Shown here: piece by piece, positions 18,227 through 27,964 of the stretch
How positions within the stretch are numbered: the stretch's first letter is position 1
Layout of the letters: the number at the start of each line of letters is the position of its first letter
Origin: Seohaeicola saemankumensis
GTDB lineage: Bacteria; Pseudomonadota; Alphaproteobacteria; Rhodobacterales; Rhodobacteraceae
Reading direction: 5' to 3'
Length of the DNA: 64,000 bases
Assembly: GCF_021021435.1 (NCBI RefSeq)
Contig: NZ_JAINWI010000009.1
Location: 62,001 to 126,000 of the forward strand
The notes under the pieces: generated by a model
Told to the model about the DNA's origin: nothing
Database searches by the model: none
What the model saw: the letters and a program-made list of their open reading frames with translations, nothing else
Made by a program: the position numbers and the translations under genes

Positions 18227-19624
18227 ATGGCCACGCAGAAACTTTATGCAGGGGCAAAGCTGCGCGAAACGCGCCAGCGTCTGGCCCTGACGCAAAAAGA
18301 CTTTGCCACCAAGCTGGGGGTGTCCCTGCCATATCTGAACCAGATGGAGAATAATAACCGTCCGGTATCCACGTCGGTGGTGCTGGCCTTGGCGCAGGAA
18401 TTCGGTTTTGACGTCACCGAACTTGGCTCTGGCGACAGCGAAAGGTTGGTGTCCGACATGCGCGAGGCGATGGCCGATCCGGTCTTTGCCGAAAACGCAC
18501 CGCCCTTGGCCGATCTGCGCCTGACAGCCTCGAACGCACCCGCCTTGGTGCGCGCTTTTCTGGATTTGCACCGCGCTTACAGGCAAACCCACGAGCGCCT
18601 GGCCTCGCTGGACGAGGCCTTGGGCCGCGAGGACGCCAGAACTCAGCCTTCACCTTGGGATGAGGTGCGCGATTTCTTTCACTATTGCGACAATTACATC
18701 GACGCTGTGGACCGCACCGCTGAGCATTTCGCAAGTGCAGCAGGTCCCGCAGGCATCCGCGCCCATGCCCTCAGAACGCTTGAACAGGCAGGCGTAACCG
18801 TATCGTTTACAGACATTTCTGGTATGCGCCACTATGATCCGGCAGCCAAGCGATTGACGCTGTCGTCGCGTGCAAGTTTGGAGACTCAAGGGTTCCAGCT
18901 TTTGCTACAACTTGCCTTATTGAAGCAGAATGCTCTTCTGGAAGCAACGCTCGATCTGGCACGTTTCCAGACTGATCAAGCGCGCGCCATTGCCAAGATT
19001 GGCCTCGCCAACTTCTTTGCCGGTGCCGCCATCATGCCCTATACAACCTTTCAGGCGGCGGCGCGCGATACGCGGCACGATCTGGAATTGCTGGCGCACC
19101 GGTTCGGCGCATCAATCGAACAGGTTGCGCACCGCCTGTCCACGCTGCAACGACCCGGCGCCAAAGGCATCCCGTTTTTCTTTGTCCGCGTCGATCAGGC
19201 CGGTACGATCACCAAGCGCCATTCCGCGACATTGCTGCAATTCGCCCGTTTCGGCGGGGCCTGCCCGCTCTGGAACGTCCATCGCGCATTCGAGACTCCG
19301 GGCAGGTTCCTGCGGCAACTGGCGGAAACGCCGGACGGGGTTCGCTATATCAATCTGGCGCGAGATGTGTCCAAGCCCGGCGGAAGCTTCGGCGCACCGA
19401 CACGCCGTTTTGCCATCGCGCTGGGGTGCGAGGTGCGGCACGCCGCTGATCTTGTCTATGCCGACGATCTTGACCTTGCCAACCCCCGCGCATTCGAACC
19501 TATCGGCATTTCCTGCCGGATTTGCGAGCGCAAGGATTGCCACCAACGCTCGGTCCCGCCGCTGGAACGACGTCTGACCATCAACAGCGACGAACGCGGC
19601 ATCCTGCCCTATACCGTCGATTGA
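18227..19624 (+). CDS. pccR: Short-chain fatty acyl-CoA regulator PccR (ScfR/RamB family)
   Basis: 465 residues, the size of the ScfR family. The N-terminal Cro/C1 helix-turn-helix spans about residues 5-62 (KLRETRQRLALTQKDFATKL, SLPYLNQMENNNRPVS). The middle has the degenerate ImmA/IrrE-like helical region (FQLLLQLALLKQNALLEATL), and the C-terminal DUF2083-type domain has paired cysteines, CRICERKDC. Family members sense CoA esters and control propionate or acetate genes. Location next to pccB and operators upstream of both genes make propionyl-CoA assimilation the likely target, activating in the presence of propionyl-CoA by analogy with R. sphaeroides. Confidence 0.92.
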   Translation: MATQKLYAGAKLRETRQRLALTQKDFATKLGVSLPYLNQMENNNRPVSTSVVLALAQEFGFDVTELGSGDSERLVSDMREAMADPVFAENAPPLADLRLTASNAPALVRAFLDLHRAYRQTHERLASLDEALGREDARTQPSPWDEVRDFFHYCDNYIDAVDRTAEHFASAAGPAGIRAHALRTLEQAGVTVSFTDISGMRHYDPAAKRLTLSSRASLETQGFQLLLQLALLKQNALLEATLDLARFQTDQARAIAKIGLANFFAGAAIMPYTTFQAAARDTRHDLELLAHRFGASIEQVAHRLSTLQRPGAKGIPFFFVRVDQAGTITKRHSATLLQFARFGGACPLWNVHRAFETPGRFLRQLAETPDGVRYINLARDVSKPGGSFGAPTRRFAIALGCEVRHAADLVYADDLDLANPRAFEPIGISCRICERKDCHQRSVPPLERRLTINSDERGILPYTVD

Positions 19625-19628
19625 CCGC

Positions 19629-19657
19629 AAAAAGGGCGCAGGGATCCCCCTGCGCCC
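19629..19657 (-). terminator. Terminator of the YdcH-like gene
   Basis: Perfect 10-bp stem GGGCGCAGGG/CCCTGCGCCC with loop GATC-type bases; on the minus strand it is followed by TTTTTG. It sits between the convergent pccR and YdcH-like genes, five bases past the pccR stop, and may also slow plus-strand transcription. Confidence 0.85.
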
Positions 19658-19679
19658 CCTGCATCTGTGGCTTTCGGGA

Positions 19680-19916
19680 TCAGTCTTTCAGATAGGCGTA
19701 GATCTGATCCTTCAGGGCCGCGCGGGTTTTCCGCATTTCGACCTCGACCAGTTCTTCGACAGGTTCCACATGGGTCTCCGCCCTATGAACCGCGCGGTTG
19801 ATCTTGTGATAGTCCTCGGCCAGTCGCGCGAAATGGGCATCAGCGGTCTTCAGTTCCGCAATCTTCGCGGCTTTCGAGGGGAATTCGTCATGCAGTTCGT
19901 GGGGGGTGTTGGACAT
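19680..19916 (-). CDS. YdcH/DUF465 family small protein
   Basis: 78 residues, almost entirely helical and charged (FPSKAAKIAELKTADAHFAR, EMRKTRAALKDQIYAYL). The HxEFP-like start (LHDEFPSKAAKIAELK), the central LAEDYHKINRAVHRAE and the C-terminal KxxLKDxIYxxL pattern match the DUF465 coiled hairpin. Function unknown; members are small cytoplasmic proteins. It has its own terminator and is transcribed away from the hemerythrin gene region on the minus strand. Confidence 0.85.
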   Translation of the reverse strand: MSNTPHELHDEFPSKAAKIAELKTADAHFARLAEDYHKINRAVHRAETHVEPVEELVEVEMRKTRAALKDQIYAYLKD

Positions 19917-20011
19917 CGCGCCTGTCTCCTTCTGGTTGCGTTGGTCAAGACTAGCAAAGCCAGCCCAACCGTACCTTGAGACAGATCAATCCAGCCACAA
20001 AACAGCCGGCC

Positions 20012-20575
20012 TCACGACATTTCCGTCCCGTATTCCAGAACGATCGGCACGATGATCTCTTCCTCGTCCATCAGATGCCGGTTCAGAAAGGTTTTGAACC
20101 CTTCCTGCACAGCCAACAGGCGACCCGCTTCGTCCCGCGCCTTTTGGCCCTGCTGCAAGGCCCGCAGAACCTGATTGGTATGATCGGCCAGCGCGTTCAG
20201 ATGGTGGTCCAGCGCGTGATGATCCACGTCCAGAATGTCGAAAGCCTGCTCCAGCCGCTTGTCCATCGCCATGAATTGCGGGAAATAGTGCTGATCCTCG
20301 ATCTGGTGATGCCCGTGCAACTGGTCCAGAAAAAAACCTGTGTAGCGCGACAGTTCCGGCCCGTAGCGACCTGTATAGCCGTCAAGATGCGCCTGCGTGT
20401 CTCCGATCACCTTGTCCAGCACCTGCCGGAACATCAAGTGACGCTCCAGCCAGAAACCGGTCAGGTCATTGAAATTCATATGCCCGCGCCATTCCGCGCG
20501 CGGATAGCGGTCTGCCAGCACACGAAGATGCTCGGGCAGGCCGGTGCGGGTTTCTATCGAAAACGGTTTTGACAT
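20012..20575 (-). CDS. Hemerythrin-like HHE-domain protein
   Basis: 187 residues from MSKPFSIETRTGLPEHL. A four-helix bundle with histidines and carboxylates in hemerythrin-like positions: WLERHLMFRQVLDKV, HGHHQIEDQHYFPQF, VDHHALDHHLNALADHTNQV and NRHLMDEEEIIVPIV. The last HLxDEExxxxP is the standard HHE helix 4. Such proteins hold a di-iron centre that binds O2 or NO, or handle iron under oxidative stress. The five residues before the chosen start are discarded. Its gene neighbours give no pathway hint. Confidence 0.88.
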   Translation of the reverse strand: MSKPFSIETRTGLPEHLRVLADRYPRAEWRGHMNFNDLTGFWLERHLMFRQVLDKVIGDTQAHLDGYTGRYGPELSRYTGFFLDQLHGHHQIEDQHYFPQFMAMDKRLEQAFDILDVDHHALDHHLNALADHTNQVLRALQQGQKARDEAGRLLAVQEGFKTFLNRHLMDEEEIIVPIVLEYGTEMS

Positions 20576-20657
20576 GGCAGGTGGATACAACGCCGGCAGA
20601 CACAGTGCAGCCCCTTATTCGCGCACAATCCGTGTGCAGCGTTTCGGCGGCACAGGT

Positions 20658-21329
20658 TCAGCGACGCGCGGCGCGCCATCCCGCAGCCTGCGCCTCGGCG
20701 GGGGAACAGAACCAACGTTCGCCCTGCGCGGTGTTGATGCGCGTGCGATCATAATGGTCCTGACCCGGACTGTGATAGATCCGCTCGCCCTTGGCGCTGA
20801 TATTTCCCTTGATGTTGCAATCACTTGCAGCACGCGCTGCGCGCGGAGCAGCCCCGCCATCCCGGCGAAACGCTGCAGGGTCCTGCACCCGCATGGCCCA
20901 AAGCCCGCGTTCTGCGACCGCTGCCTGTTTCTCGATCAGGTCATAGTCCATCGCGTAGCGCCGATAGGCAAAGGCCAACCCGTCACCGACAAGTGCCGCT
21001 CCCATATCCTGCCCACCCACTTTGCAACGGGCCACGACACGACCATAGCGGTCGCTGTCCAGCGCCTCGCAAGCGGCAGACTTGCCCTGATAGCGGGCGC
21101 GCACCTCGCGGCTGACCCATGCCCCGCAATCCCATGTGACACCCTGCTCTGTCTCGCAGCGCTGGTTGGCCTCGGGTGCGTCGATCCCGTGCAAACGGAC
21201 CCGCACACCCCCGACATCCAGCGTATCGCCGTCAATGACACGGATCAGCCCGTTCGGCGTGCCGGCCATTGCAAAGCTGGCGGCCAGAAGAACGATTGCG
21301 AAAAGAAGGAAAAAAATGATTTTGAACAT
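20658..21329 (-). CDS. Secreted thermonuclease-family protein with sunset domain
   Basis: 223 residues. A signal peptide or anchor (MFKIIFFLLFAIVLLAASFA) is followed by an SNase domain (IRVIDGDTLDVGGVRVRLHGIDAPE, CGAWVSREVRARYQGK, SDRYGRVVARCKVGG, DGLAFAYRRYAMDY) with the catalytic Asp/Arg/Glu motifs DGDT, RLHGIDAPE and DRYGR. The C-terminal 50 residues (CNIKGNISAKGERIYHSPG, GERWFCSPAEAQAAGWRAAR) match the sunset domain often found on exported nucleases. Probably a periplasmic or extracellular nuclease. Directly upstream are a perfect inverted repeat and a CtrA-like site. Confidence 0.88.
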   Translation of the reverse strand: MFKIIFFLLFAIVLLAASFAMAGTPNGLIRVIDGDTLDVGGVRVRLHGIDAPEANQRCETEQGVTWDCGAWVSREVRARYQGKSAACEALDSDRYGRVVARCKVGGQDMGAALVGDGLAFAYRRYAMDYDLIEKQAAVAERGLWAMRVQDPAAFRRDGGAAPRAARAASDCNIKGNISAKGERIYHSPGQDHYDRTRINTAQGERWFCSPAEAQAAGWRAARR

Positions 21330-21336
21330 GGGGCGA

Positions 21337-21354
21337 TTTCAAACGCTTTTGAAA
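21337..21354. promoter_or_regulatory. Perfect inverted repeat before the nuclease gene
   Basis: TTTCAAA-CGCT-TTTGAAA, a perfect 7-bp inverted repeat beginning 8 bp upstream of the nuclease ATG. It could be a repressor operator or an RNA hairpin next to the ribosome site; a further TTTCAA follows at 21358. Confidence 0.5.
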
Positions 21355-21382
21355 CCATTTCAACCCAAAGCTTTAACGAATG

Positions 21383-21397
21383 TTAACGAAAAGTTAA
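21383..21397. promoter_or_regulatory. CtrA-like site TTAA-N7-TTAA
   Basis: TTAACGAAAAGTTAA, the canonical spacing of CtrA half-sites in alphaproteobacteria, with another TTAA at 21373-21376 (spacing 6). It is 54-68 bp upstream of the nuclease start, where a promoter would lie. In Rhodobacterales CtrA controls motility, gene-transfer agent and related functions. Confidence 0.5.
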
Positions 21398-21458
21398 CTT
21401 CTGGATCATTAAATGACTCAAACTGTTACCTATGCGACAGTTTTCTGCGTTCACCACC

Positions 21459-23111
21459 TTAGCGCTGCGCACTTTCCCAATCTGGATGGACCCACGGCGC
21501 GCGGTTGTCGGCAGGCAAGGGATCACGACCCAACAAATCGTCGCTGACCTTCTCGCCGACCATGATCGAGGGCGCATTGAGATTGCCATTGGTAATGCGC
21601 GGAAAAATGCTGCTATCCGCCACACGTAGCCCATCGACCCCGATCACCCGCGCTTTCGGATCGACAACCGCCAGAGGATCACTGGCCCGTCCCATCCGGC
21701 ATGTGCCGCAAGGGTGATAGGCGCTTTCGGCATGTTCGCGGATGAAATCATCCAGTTCGGAGTCGCTTTGCAGCGAAAGTCCGGGCTGAATCTCATAACT
21801 TACAAACGGTTTAAATGCCTTCTGCGCGAATATTTCGCGGGTCAGGCGGATACATTGCCGGAACTCCCACCAGTCCTGCGACTCGGACATATAGTTGAAA
21901 CGGATCACAGGATCATCCGCAGGATCGGACGAGCGCAAGGTGATCGTCCCGCGCGAGGGGCTGCGCATCGGGCCGACATGGGCCTGAAATCCGTGACCCT
22001 CGGCGGCGATCTTGCCGTCATAGCGCACAGCAAGGGGCAGGAAATGGAACTGGATATCGGGATAGTCGATACCAGCCCGCGAGCGGATGAAGCCCGCGCT
22101 TTCAAACTGGTTGCTGGCGCCCAACCCCTTGCCGGTAAACAGCCATTGCGCCCCGATCAGCGCCTTGCTCCAGAGGTTCCAGTACTTGAACAGGCTTACA
22201 GGCTGGCTGGCCGCCATCTGGATATACAATTCCAGATGGTCCTGAAGGTTGCCCCCAACCCCGGGACGGTCGGCCACGACTGGAATTCCGTGTTCCGTCA
22301 GATGCGCGGCGGGGCCGATCCCCGACAGCATCAACAGCTTGGGAGAGTTGATCGAGGACGAGGCCAGCACCACCTCGCGCCGCGCGCGAATGATCTCGAT
22401 GCCATTGCCGCGCGTCACCTCGACTCCCGTGGCGCGCCCTTCCGAGATGACAACACGTCGCGCGAAGGCACGGATCAGGCCGCAATTGGCGTGTTTCAAC
22501 GCAGGCCGCAAATAGGCATTGGCCGCCGACCAGCGCCGCCCACGCCAGACGGTCTGCTCCATGGGGCCGAAACCTTCCTGCCGCTCGCCATTATAGTCAT
22601 CGGTCAGGCCGTAGCCCGCTTGCAGCCCCGCCTCGACAAAAGCATGGAAGAGCGGGTTCTTGCGTGGTCCGCGCTGGACATGCAGCGGCCCGTCGGTGCC
22701 GCGCCAACCCTCTTGCCCGCCGTGGGATTGCTCCATCCGGCGGAAATAGGGCAACACATCGGCATAGCCCCAGCCATCCGCGCCCTGATCGCGCCAATGG
22801 TCGAAGTCGCGTGCATGGCCGCGCACATAGACCATCCCGTTGATGCTGCTGGAACCACCGATCACCTTGCCGCGCGGCACGGCCAGACGGCGGTTGTTCA
22901 GATGCGGTTCGGGTTCGGACTGATAGCCCCAGTCATAGCGCTTCATATTCATCGGATAGGATAGCGCGGCAGGCATCTGGATGAATGGCCCCGCATCGGT
23001 GCCGCCATGTTCCACCACCAGAACCGAAGCCCCCGCTTCGGCCAGGCGATAGGCCATGGCGCAGCCTGCACTGCCCGCCCCTATGATCACGAAATCGGCT
23101 TCCATCGTCAC
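21459..23111 (-). CDS. betA: Choline dehydrogenase
   Basis: GMC-family flavoprotein that oxidises choline to betaine aldehyde. 550 residues. FAD-binding N terminus [18 protein letters not shown] with VVEHG, the GMC signature [20 protein letters not shown], a second signature [18 protein letters not shown], and the C-terminal active-site [10 protein letters not shown] followed by [13 protein letters not shown] and [15 protein letters not shown]. Last gene of the betI-betC-betB-betA operon; the 114-bp gap from betB shows nothing notable. Probably associated with the inner membrane electron chain. Confidence 0.96.
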   Translation of the reverse strand: MTMEADFVIIGAGSAGCAMAYRLAEAGASVLVVEHGGTDAGPFIQMPAALSYPMNMKRYDWGYQSEPEPHLNNRRLAVPRGKVIGGSSSINGMVYVRGHARDFDHWRDQGADGWGYADVLPYFRRMEQSHGGQEGWRGTDGPLHVQRGPRKNPLFHAFVEAGLQAGYGLTDDYNGERQEGFGPMEQTVWRGRRWSAANAYLRPALKHANCGLIRAFARRVVISEGRATGVEVTRGNGIEIIRARREVVLASSSINSPKLLMLSGIGPAAHLTEHGIPVVADRPGVGGNLQDHLELYIQMAASQPVSLFKYWNLWSKALIGAQWLFTGKGLGASNQFESAGFIRSRAGIDYPDIQFHFLPLAVRYDGKIAAEGHGFQAHVGPMRSPSRGTITLRSSDPADDPVIRFNYMSESQDWWEFRQCIRLTREIFAQKAFKPFVSYEIQPGLSLQSDSELDDFIREHAESAYHPCGTCRMGRASDPLAVVDPKARVIGVDGLRVADSSIFPRITNGNLNAPSIMVGEKVSDDLLGRDPLPADNRAPWVHPDWESAQR

Positions 23112-23225
23112 TGTCTGTCGTCCTGTTCATCTTAAAGATCGCCTGCACTGCTTCGACCGGCCCCGATCCGCCATGCTGGCGCGGGGTGGTCGGGTGGGTG
23201 TGCCGGCCTGGTGGCCCCTGACGTT

Positions 23226-24686
23226 TCAGAAAGGCGCCTCGACCCGCCCCATGCGCACGAAAACCGATTTGAGCTGGCTGTAATGCTCGATCGCGGCCTT
23301 GGCGTTCTCGCGCCCGACGCCTGACATCTTGACCCCGCCGAAAGGCACTTCGACCGGCGCATCGTTATAGGTGTTGATATAGCAGGTGCCTGCCTCCATG
23401 CGGCCCACGACGCGATGCGCTCGCGCCAGATCGCGGGTGAAAACACCCGCTGACAGGCCGAATTCCGTGTCATTGGCCCGTGCGATGACCTCGTCCTCGT
23501 CATCGAAATCCAGAACGCACATGACGGGGCCGAAAATCTCTTCACGTGCGATGGTCATGTCGTCCGTCACATCGGCAAAGACAGCAGGCGTGATCCAGAA
23601 CCCGTCCTTGTCCAGACGCTTGCCGCCACAGACAAGCCGCGCGCCCTCCTCGACGCCTTTGACGATGTAGGTCTCGACGATCCCCAACTGCCGCTCGGAC
23701 ACCATCGGGCCGAAATTCGTGGTCTCATCCAGCGGATCGCCGATCACGGCCTTGGCCAGACGTTCGGACAGGCGCTTGAGGAACGCCTCGCGGATGCCTT
23801 TTTGCACGAAGACCCGCGTTCCGTTTGAGCAAACCTGCCCCGAGGAATAGAAATTCCCCAGAATCGCCCCGCCCACCGCATCGTCCAGATCGGCATCATC
23901 AAAGATGATCAGGGGTGACTTGCCACCCAGTTCCATCGTCACATGCTTCAAGCCAGCGGCGGCAGCGGCGTAGACCTTCTTGCCGGTCGGCACCGATCCG
24001 GTCAGCGAGACCTTGTCGACGCGGGCATCACCCACCAATGCGCCACCGACGGCGCCACGCCCCTGAATGACGTTGTAAAGCCCCGCAGGAAGCCCCGCCT
24101 CATGCAGGATTTCCGCCACTTTCAACGCGCAAAGCGGCGTCACATCGGAGGGTTTGAAGATCATCGCATTGCCGCAGGCCAGCGCAGGTGCGCCCTTCCA
24201 GCAGGCGATCTGGGTAGGATAGTTCCAAGCACCAATACCCACGCAAAGGCCCAAAGCTTCGCGCACGGTATAGGCCCAGTTCTCGCCCAAGGGGATGTGA
24301 TCCCCCGTCAGGCTGGCCGCAATCCCGCCGAAATACTCCAGCGCATCCGCGCCACTGGTCGCGTCGACATAAAGCGTTTCAGAGAGGGGTTTGCCCGTAT
24401 CATGGCTTTCCAGAATGCTCAGGTCGCGGTTGCGTTCGCGCATGATATCGGCCGCACGCCGCAGGATGCGCCCCCGTTGCACGCCCGGCATTGCAGCCCA
24501 TGCCTTTTGCGCCGCCCGCGCGCTGGTGATCGCCTCTTCAATGACGGCAGGGGTGGCCTCATGCACACGGGCGATCACCTTGCCGGTGGCCGGATAGATC
24601 ACATCGATCAGCGCGCCCTCTGTGTCCTCGAGATAGCGGCCGTTCACAAAGTGGCTGGCGGCGGGCTGTGTGGCAAATTGGGTCAT
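23226..24686 (-). CDS. betB: Betaine aldehyde dehydrogenase
   Basis: Oxidises betaine aldehyde to glycine betaine with NAD(P)+. 486 residues from ATG 24686, preceded by GGAAA; 12 upstream residues were rejected. ALDH motifs are in order: [30 protein letters not shown], the general-base region [20 protein letters not shown], the catalytic cysteine in [14 protein letters not shown], and [14 protein letters not shown]. Length and motifs match BetB. The ribosome site is embedded in a copy of the dispersed 21-nt motif (24690-24710). Confidence 0.96.
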   Translation of the reverse strand: MTQFATQPAASHFVNGRYLEDTEGALIDVIYPATGKVIARVHEATPAVIEEAITSARAAQKAWAAMPGVQRGRILRRAADIMRERNRDLSILESHDTGKPLSETLYVDATSGADALEYFGGIAASLTGDHIPLGENWAYTVREALGLCVGIGAWNYPTQIACWKGAPALACGNAMIFKPSDVTPLCALKVAEILHEAGLPAGLYNVIQGRGAVGGALVGDARVDKVSLTGSVPTGKKVYAAAAAGLKHVTMELGGKSPLIIFDDADLDDAVGGAILGNFYSSGQVCSNGTRVFVQKGIREAFLKRLSERLAKAVIGDPLDETTNFGPMVSERQLGIVETYIVKGVEEGARLVCGGKRLDKDGFWITPAVFADVTDDMTIAREEIFGPVMCVLDFDDEDEVIARANDTEFGLSAGVFTRDLARAHRVVGRMEAGTCYINTYNDAPVEVPFGGVKMSGVGRENAKAAIEHYSQLKSVFVRMGRVEAPF

Positions 24687-24689
24687 GTT

Positions 24690-24710
24690 GAGTATTTCCG
24701 GCAAGATGAA
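24690..24710 (-). repeat. Dispersed 21-nt motif copy at the betB ribosome site
   Basis: On the minus strand TTCATCTTGCC GGAAATACTC, matching the copy at 39213-39233 at 20 of 21 positions. It ends four bases before the betB start codon, so the GGAAA of the motif doubles as the Shine-Dalgarno. Confidence 0.6.
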
Positions 24711-24741
24711 ATGGTAAGGCACAGGGATGATCGCGGGCCGA

Positions 24742-26262
24742 TCATTCCCCGCGTGGAAAGCGTTTGCTTTCCTCGAGGATATTCAGGTCCATGTGGTTGC
24801 GCATGTAGCGTTCCGAGGCTTTTTGCAGCGGCTGGAAATCCCACGGGTAATAGCCACCCTGACGCAAAGCCTCGTAAACGACCCAGCGTCGCGCCTGACT
24901 TTCCCGCACCTCGCCGTCGAAACGGGCCAGATCCCAGCGCGCCTCGGACTTGGCACGCAGGCTTGCCAGCGTGCCTTGATGCGCGGGATCATCCGCAAGA
25001 TTATGCAATTCGTGCGGGTCGGCATCCAGATCGAACAGCATGTCGGGATCAAGCTGGCAGCGGGTATATTTCCACCGGCCATAGCGCAGACAGACTAGCG
25101 GGGCGTTCGATGCTTCTGCCGCATATTCCATCGCCACCGGACTGGCGCGATCAAAGCCCTGAGCAAGCGGCACGAGGCTTTCACCCGTGGTCCACGGCAT
25201 CACCTCGTCCATGCTGACGCCCGCCAGATCGCACAACGTCGGGCAGACGTCGATCGTGCTGACCGGCGCATCAATACGCCCCGCGGTCATGTCTGGGGCC
25301 GCAATCATCAGCGGGACACGGGCCGAGCCTTCGTAAAAGCACATCTTGTACCACAATCCGCGCTCGCCCAGCATATCGCCGTGGTCGCTGACGAACAGGA
25401 CGATAGCCTGCTGGCGCGTCGCCTCAAGCGTGGCCAGAACCTCGCCGATCTTGTCGTCCAGATAGCTGATATTGGCAAAATAGGCACGTCTTGCACGGGC
25501 CACTATCGCGTCAGTCAGATTGTAAGAACGCCAGTTATTGGCATCGAATATCCGCTTGGAGTGCGGGTCCTGCTTCTCATAGGGGATGGGTCCCACCTCG
25601 GGCATCAGATGGTCGCAATCCTCGTAGAGATCCCAGTATTTGCGCCGCGCCACGTAGGGGTCATGCGGATGGGTAAAGCTGACGGTCAGGCACCACGGCC
25701 GCGCATCCGCCCCGCGTGACAGGTCATAGATTTTCTGCACCGCCTGATGGGTAACATCGTCGTCATATTCCATCTGGTTGGTGATCTCGGCCACACCCGC
25801 GCCGGTGACGGATCCCATATTGTGATACCACCAGTCGATCCGCTCGTCCGGCTTGCGGTAATCCGGCGTCCAGCCGAAATCGGCGGGATAGATATCGGTG
25901 GTCAGACGCTCCTCGAACCCGTGCAACTGGTCGGGACCGACGAAATGCATTTTGCCGGACAAGCACGTGTAATAGCCCGCACGCCGCAGATGATGCGCGT
26001 AGGTCGGGATGCTGGAGGCGAATTCGGCAGCATTGTCATACACCCGCGTGCCACTGGGCAACTGGCCCGACATGAAACTCGCCCGTCCGGGCGCGCAAAG
26101 GGGCGAAGCCGTGTAGGCATTTGCAAAGCGCGTGGACCGCGCCGCAAGCGCCTTGAGGTTGGGTGCATGCAGCCAGTTTGCTGGTCCGTCAGGAAACAGC
26201 GTGCCGTTCAACTGGTCGACCATCACGATCAGGATATTGGGCCGCGCGCGGTCGTCTTTCAT
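24742..26262 (-). CDS. betC: Choline-sulfatase
   Basis: Hydrolyses choline-O-sulfate, a common marine osmolyte, to choline and sulfate. 506 residues. The sulfatase signature [19 protein letters not shown] contains the Cys converted to formylglycine (CxPxR). Metal-binding residues appear in [29 protein letters not shown] and the C-terminal choline-sulfatase extension (RARFDG.., [20 protein letters not shown]). No signal peptide, as expected for a cytoplasmic BetC supplied by ChoXWV-type uptake. Its ATG overlaps the betI stop by four bases. Confidence 0.96.
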   Translation of the reverse strand: MKDDRARPNILIVMVDQLNGTLFPDGPANWLHAPNLKALAARSTRFANAYTASPLCAPGRASFMSGQLPSGTRVYDNAAEFASSIPTYAHHLRRAGYYTCLSGKMHFVGPDQLHGFEERLTTDIYPADFGWTPDYRKPDERIDWWYHNMGSVTGAGVAEITNQMEYDDDVTHQAVQKIYDLSRGADARPWCLTVSFTHPHDPYVARRKYWDLYEDCDHLMPEVGPIPYEKQDPHSKRIFDANNWRSYNLTDAIVARARRAYFANISYLDDKIGEVLATLEATRQQAIVLFVSDHGDMLGERGLWYKMCFYEGSARVPLMIAAPDMTAGRIDAPVSTIDVCPTLCDLAGVSMDEVMPWTTGESLVPLAQGFDRASPVAMEYAAEASNAPLVCLRYGRWKYTRCQLDPDMLFDLDADPHELHNLADDPAHQGTLASLRAKSEARWDLARFDGEVRESQARRWVVYEALRQGGYYPWDFQPLQKASERYMRNHMDLNILEESKRFPRGE

Positions 26263-26843
26263 GCCCTACCCCTTTGTAATTCCAGATCAAGATAACCCAG
26301 CACGGTCGCCACCGCAGCACCGCTATCGGGCTGTCCCAGCCCCAATGATTGCCGCAGATACACCCCGTCGATCAGCGCCGCGATCCGGTCGGCCACATCC
26401 CGCGCTCGCGCGCCCACCAATGGGCGCAAATCATGCGTCAGGTTCGATCTGAGCCTGCGCTGATAGACCGACAGCAATTTCCGCGCATCTTCCGACACCT
26501 GTGCCAGCACGTAGAAGTTCAGCCATGCCGCCACCACCTCGCGGCGGAAATTGCTGCCTGCGAAACTGGCGCGCACGATCGCCTCAAGCCGCTGCCTTGA
26601 ATCATCGGCCATCTCCAGCGCCCCGCGCACACCTGCCGCATAAAGCGTTAAAGTATGGCGCATGGCTGCCAGAAAGATCTGTTCCTTCCCGCCAAAGTAG
26701 TGATGCGCCAAAGCCGAGGACATGCCTGCCCGCCGCGCGATCTGCGCGACAGTGACATCCAGCGTGCCGCATTTGCCAATCTCGGTGATTGTCGCTTCCA
26801 CCAAGGCGGCACGGCGTATAGGCTCCATCCCGAGCTTGGGCAT
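26259..26843 (-). CDS. betI: Choline-responsive repressor BetI (TetR family)
   Basis: 194 residues from MPKLGMEPIRRAALVEATI, the standard BetI start, with GGAGAAAACC upstream; eight extra in-frame residues were rejected. The TetR helix-turn-helix is VTVAQIARRAGMSSALAHHYFGGKE (residues about 30-54). The ligand domain keeps the BetI pattern (FRREVVAAWLNFYVLAQ, YQRRLRSNLTHDL, ALIDGVYLRQSL). First gene of the betICBA operon; a palindrome resembling BetI operators lies 45-58 bp upstream, between it and choX, so it should repress both arms until choline is present. Confidence 0.95.
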   Translation of the reverse strand: MPKLGMEPIRRAALVEATITEIGKCGTLDVTVAQIARRAGMSSALAHHYFGGKEQIFLAAMRHTLTLYAAGVRGALEMADDSRQRLEAIVRASFAGSNFRREVVAAWLNFYVLAQVSEDARKLLSVYQRRLRSNLTHDLRPLVGARARDVADRIAALIDGVYLRQSLGLGQPDSGAAVATVLGYLDLELQRGRA

Positions 26844-26887
26844 GGTTTTCTCCGATAAACTTGCCACAAGACGCTAAATGTTTTTTT

Positions 26888-26901
26888 ATTGACTAGTCAA
26901 T
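26888..26901. promoter_or_regulatory. BetI operator candidate between betI and choX
   Basis: ATTGACTAGTCAAT is a perfect 14-bp palindrome with the ATTGA-N4-TCAAT form known for the E. coli BetI operator. It contains a TTGACT -35-like hexamer reading toward betI, followed 17 bp later by TTAGCG, and is placed 24 bp before the choX ATG, so binding would block both divergent promoters. A run of seven T sits next to it. Confidence 0.85.
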
Positions 26902-26924
26902 CAATAACAACACGGGAGACACAG

Positions 26925-27860
26925 ATGACCAAGAAAACCGCCCTCGCAACCCCGCTGACGGCACTGGCCCTGCTGGTCGCAACACCTGCCTTTGCCCAAT
27001 GCGACAAGGTCACATTCTCGGATGTCGGCTGGACCGATATCACCGCGACCACCGCCGCGACATCCGTGGTGCTGGAAGCGTTGGGATATGAGACAGAAAC
27101 CAAGATTCTGTCCGTGCCGGTCACCTATATCTCGCTGTCCAAGGGCGATATCGACGTTTTTCTTGGCAACTGGATGCCCACGATGGAGGCCGATATTGCC
27201 CCCTATCGTGACGCGGGCACAGTCGACACTATCCGCACCAACCTGACCGGCGCGAAGTATACTTTGGCCGTGAACGGTGCCGCCGCCGATCTGGGCATCG
27301 CCAGCTTTGCCGATATCGCCACGCATGCCGACGCGCTGGAAGGCAAGATCTACGGGATCGAGGCTGGCAATGACGGCAACCGCCTGATCATGGACATGAT
27401 CGCCGCCGATGCCTTCGGCCTTGGCAGCTTCAGCGTCGCCGAAAGCTCGGAACAGGGGATGCTGGCGCAGGTCACGCGCGCTGACCGACGTGGCGAGCCG
27501 ATTGTGTTTCTGGGATGGGAACCCCATCCGATGAACGCCAATTTCGACATGACCTATCTGGAAGGCGGCGATGACTGGTTCGGCCCCAACCTTGGCGGCG
27601 CCGAGGTGCGCACCAATACGCGCGCGGGCTATGCCGCCGAATGCCCCAATCTGGGCGCCTTCTTCGGCAACCTGGAGTTCACCCTGGCCATGGAGAACGA
27701 GATCATGGGCGCGATCTTGAACGATGGCGCTGATCCGGCCGAAGCAGCAAAGACATGGCTAACCGCGAATCCCGACGTGCTGAACGGCTGGCTGTCCGGC
27801 GTCACCACCCTCGATGGTGCCGAAGCCCTGCCCGCCGCCCGCGCGGCGCTGGGTCTGTGA
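26925..27860 (+). CDS. choX: Choline ABC transporter, substrate-binding protein
   Basis: 311 residues from ATG 26925 (GGGAG upstream). Signal peptide MTKKTALATPLTALALLVAT ending AFAQ. The mature protein is an OpuAC/ProX type-II binding protein: CDKVTFSDVGWTDITATTAA, IDVFLGNWMPTMEADIAPY, YGIEAGNDGNRLI and FLGWEPHPMNANFDMTYLEG hold the aromatic box (several Trp/Tyr) that grips the quaternary ammonium of choline. Binds choline in the periplasm and delivers it to ChoW-ChoV. Divergent from betI, sharing the operator. Confidence 0.94.
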   Translation: MTKKTALATPLTALALLVATPAFAQCDKVTFSDVGWTDITATTAATSVVLEALGYETETKILSVPVTYISLSKGDIDVFLGNWMPTMEADIAPYRDAGTVDTIRTNLTGAKYTLAVNGAAADLGIASFADIATHADALEGKIYGIEAGNDGNRLIMDMIAADAFGLGSFSVAESSEQGMLAQVTRADRRGEPIVFLGWEPHPMNANFDMTYLEGGDDWFGPNLGGAEVRTNTRAGYAAECPNLGAFFGNLEFTLAMENEIMGAILNDGADPAEAAKTWLTANPDVLNGWLSGVTTLDGAEALPAARAALGL

Positions 27861-27891
27861 TCGCAACTGTCACAGCACATTAAGCAAAACA

Positions 27892-27913
27892 CCTTCCCTC
27901 TCGCGGGGGAAGG
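27892..27913 (+). terminator. Hairpin between choX and choW
   Basis: CCTTCCC and GGGAAGG form a perfect 7-bp stem with an 8-base loop, 31 bp past the choX stop, without a T-tract. In binding-protein-first ABC operons such hairpins usually stabilise the upstream message or attenuate the downstream genes, giving more binding protein than permease. Confidence 0.55.
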
Positions 27914-27964
27914 GTATGCGCAGCCCGCCGTGGCAAGCTGCGCCAGAAAAGGGGTCTTAACCCG

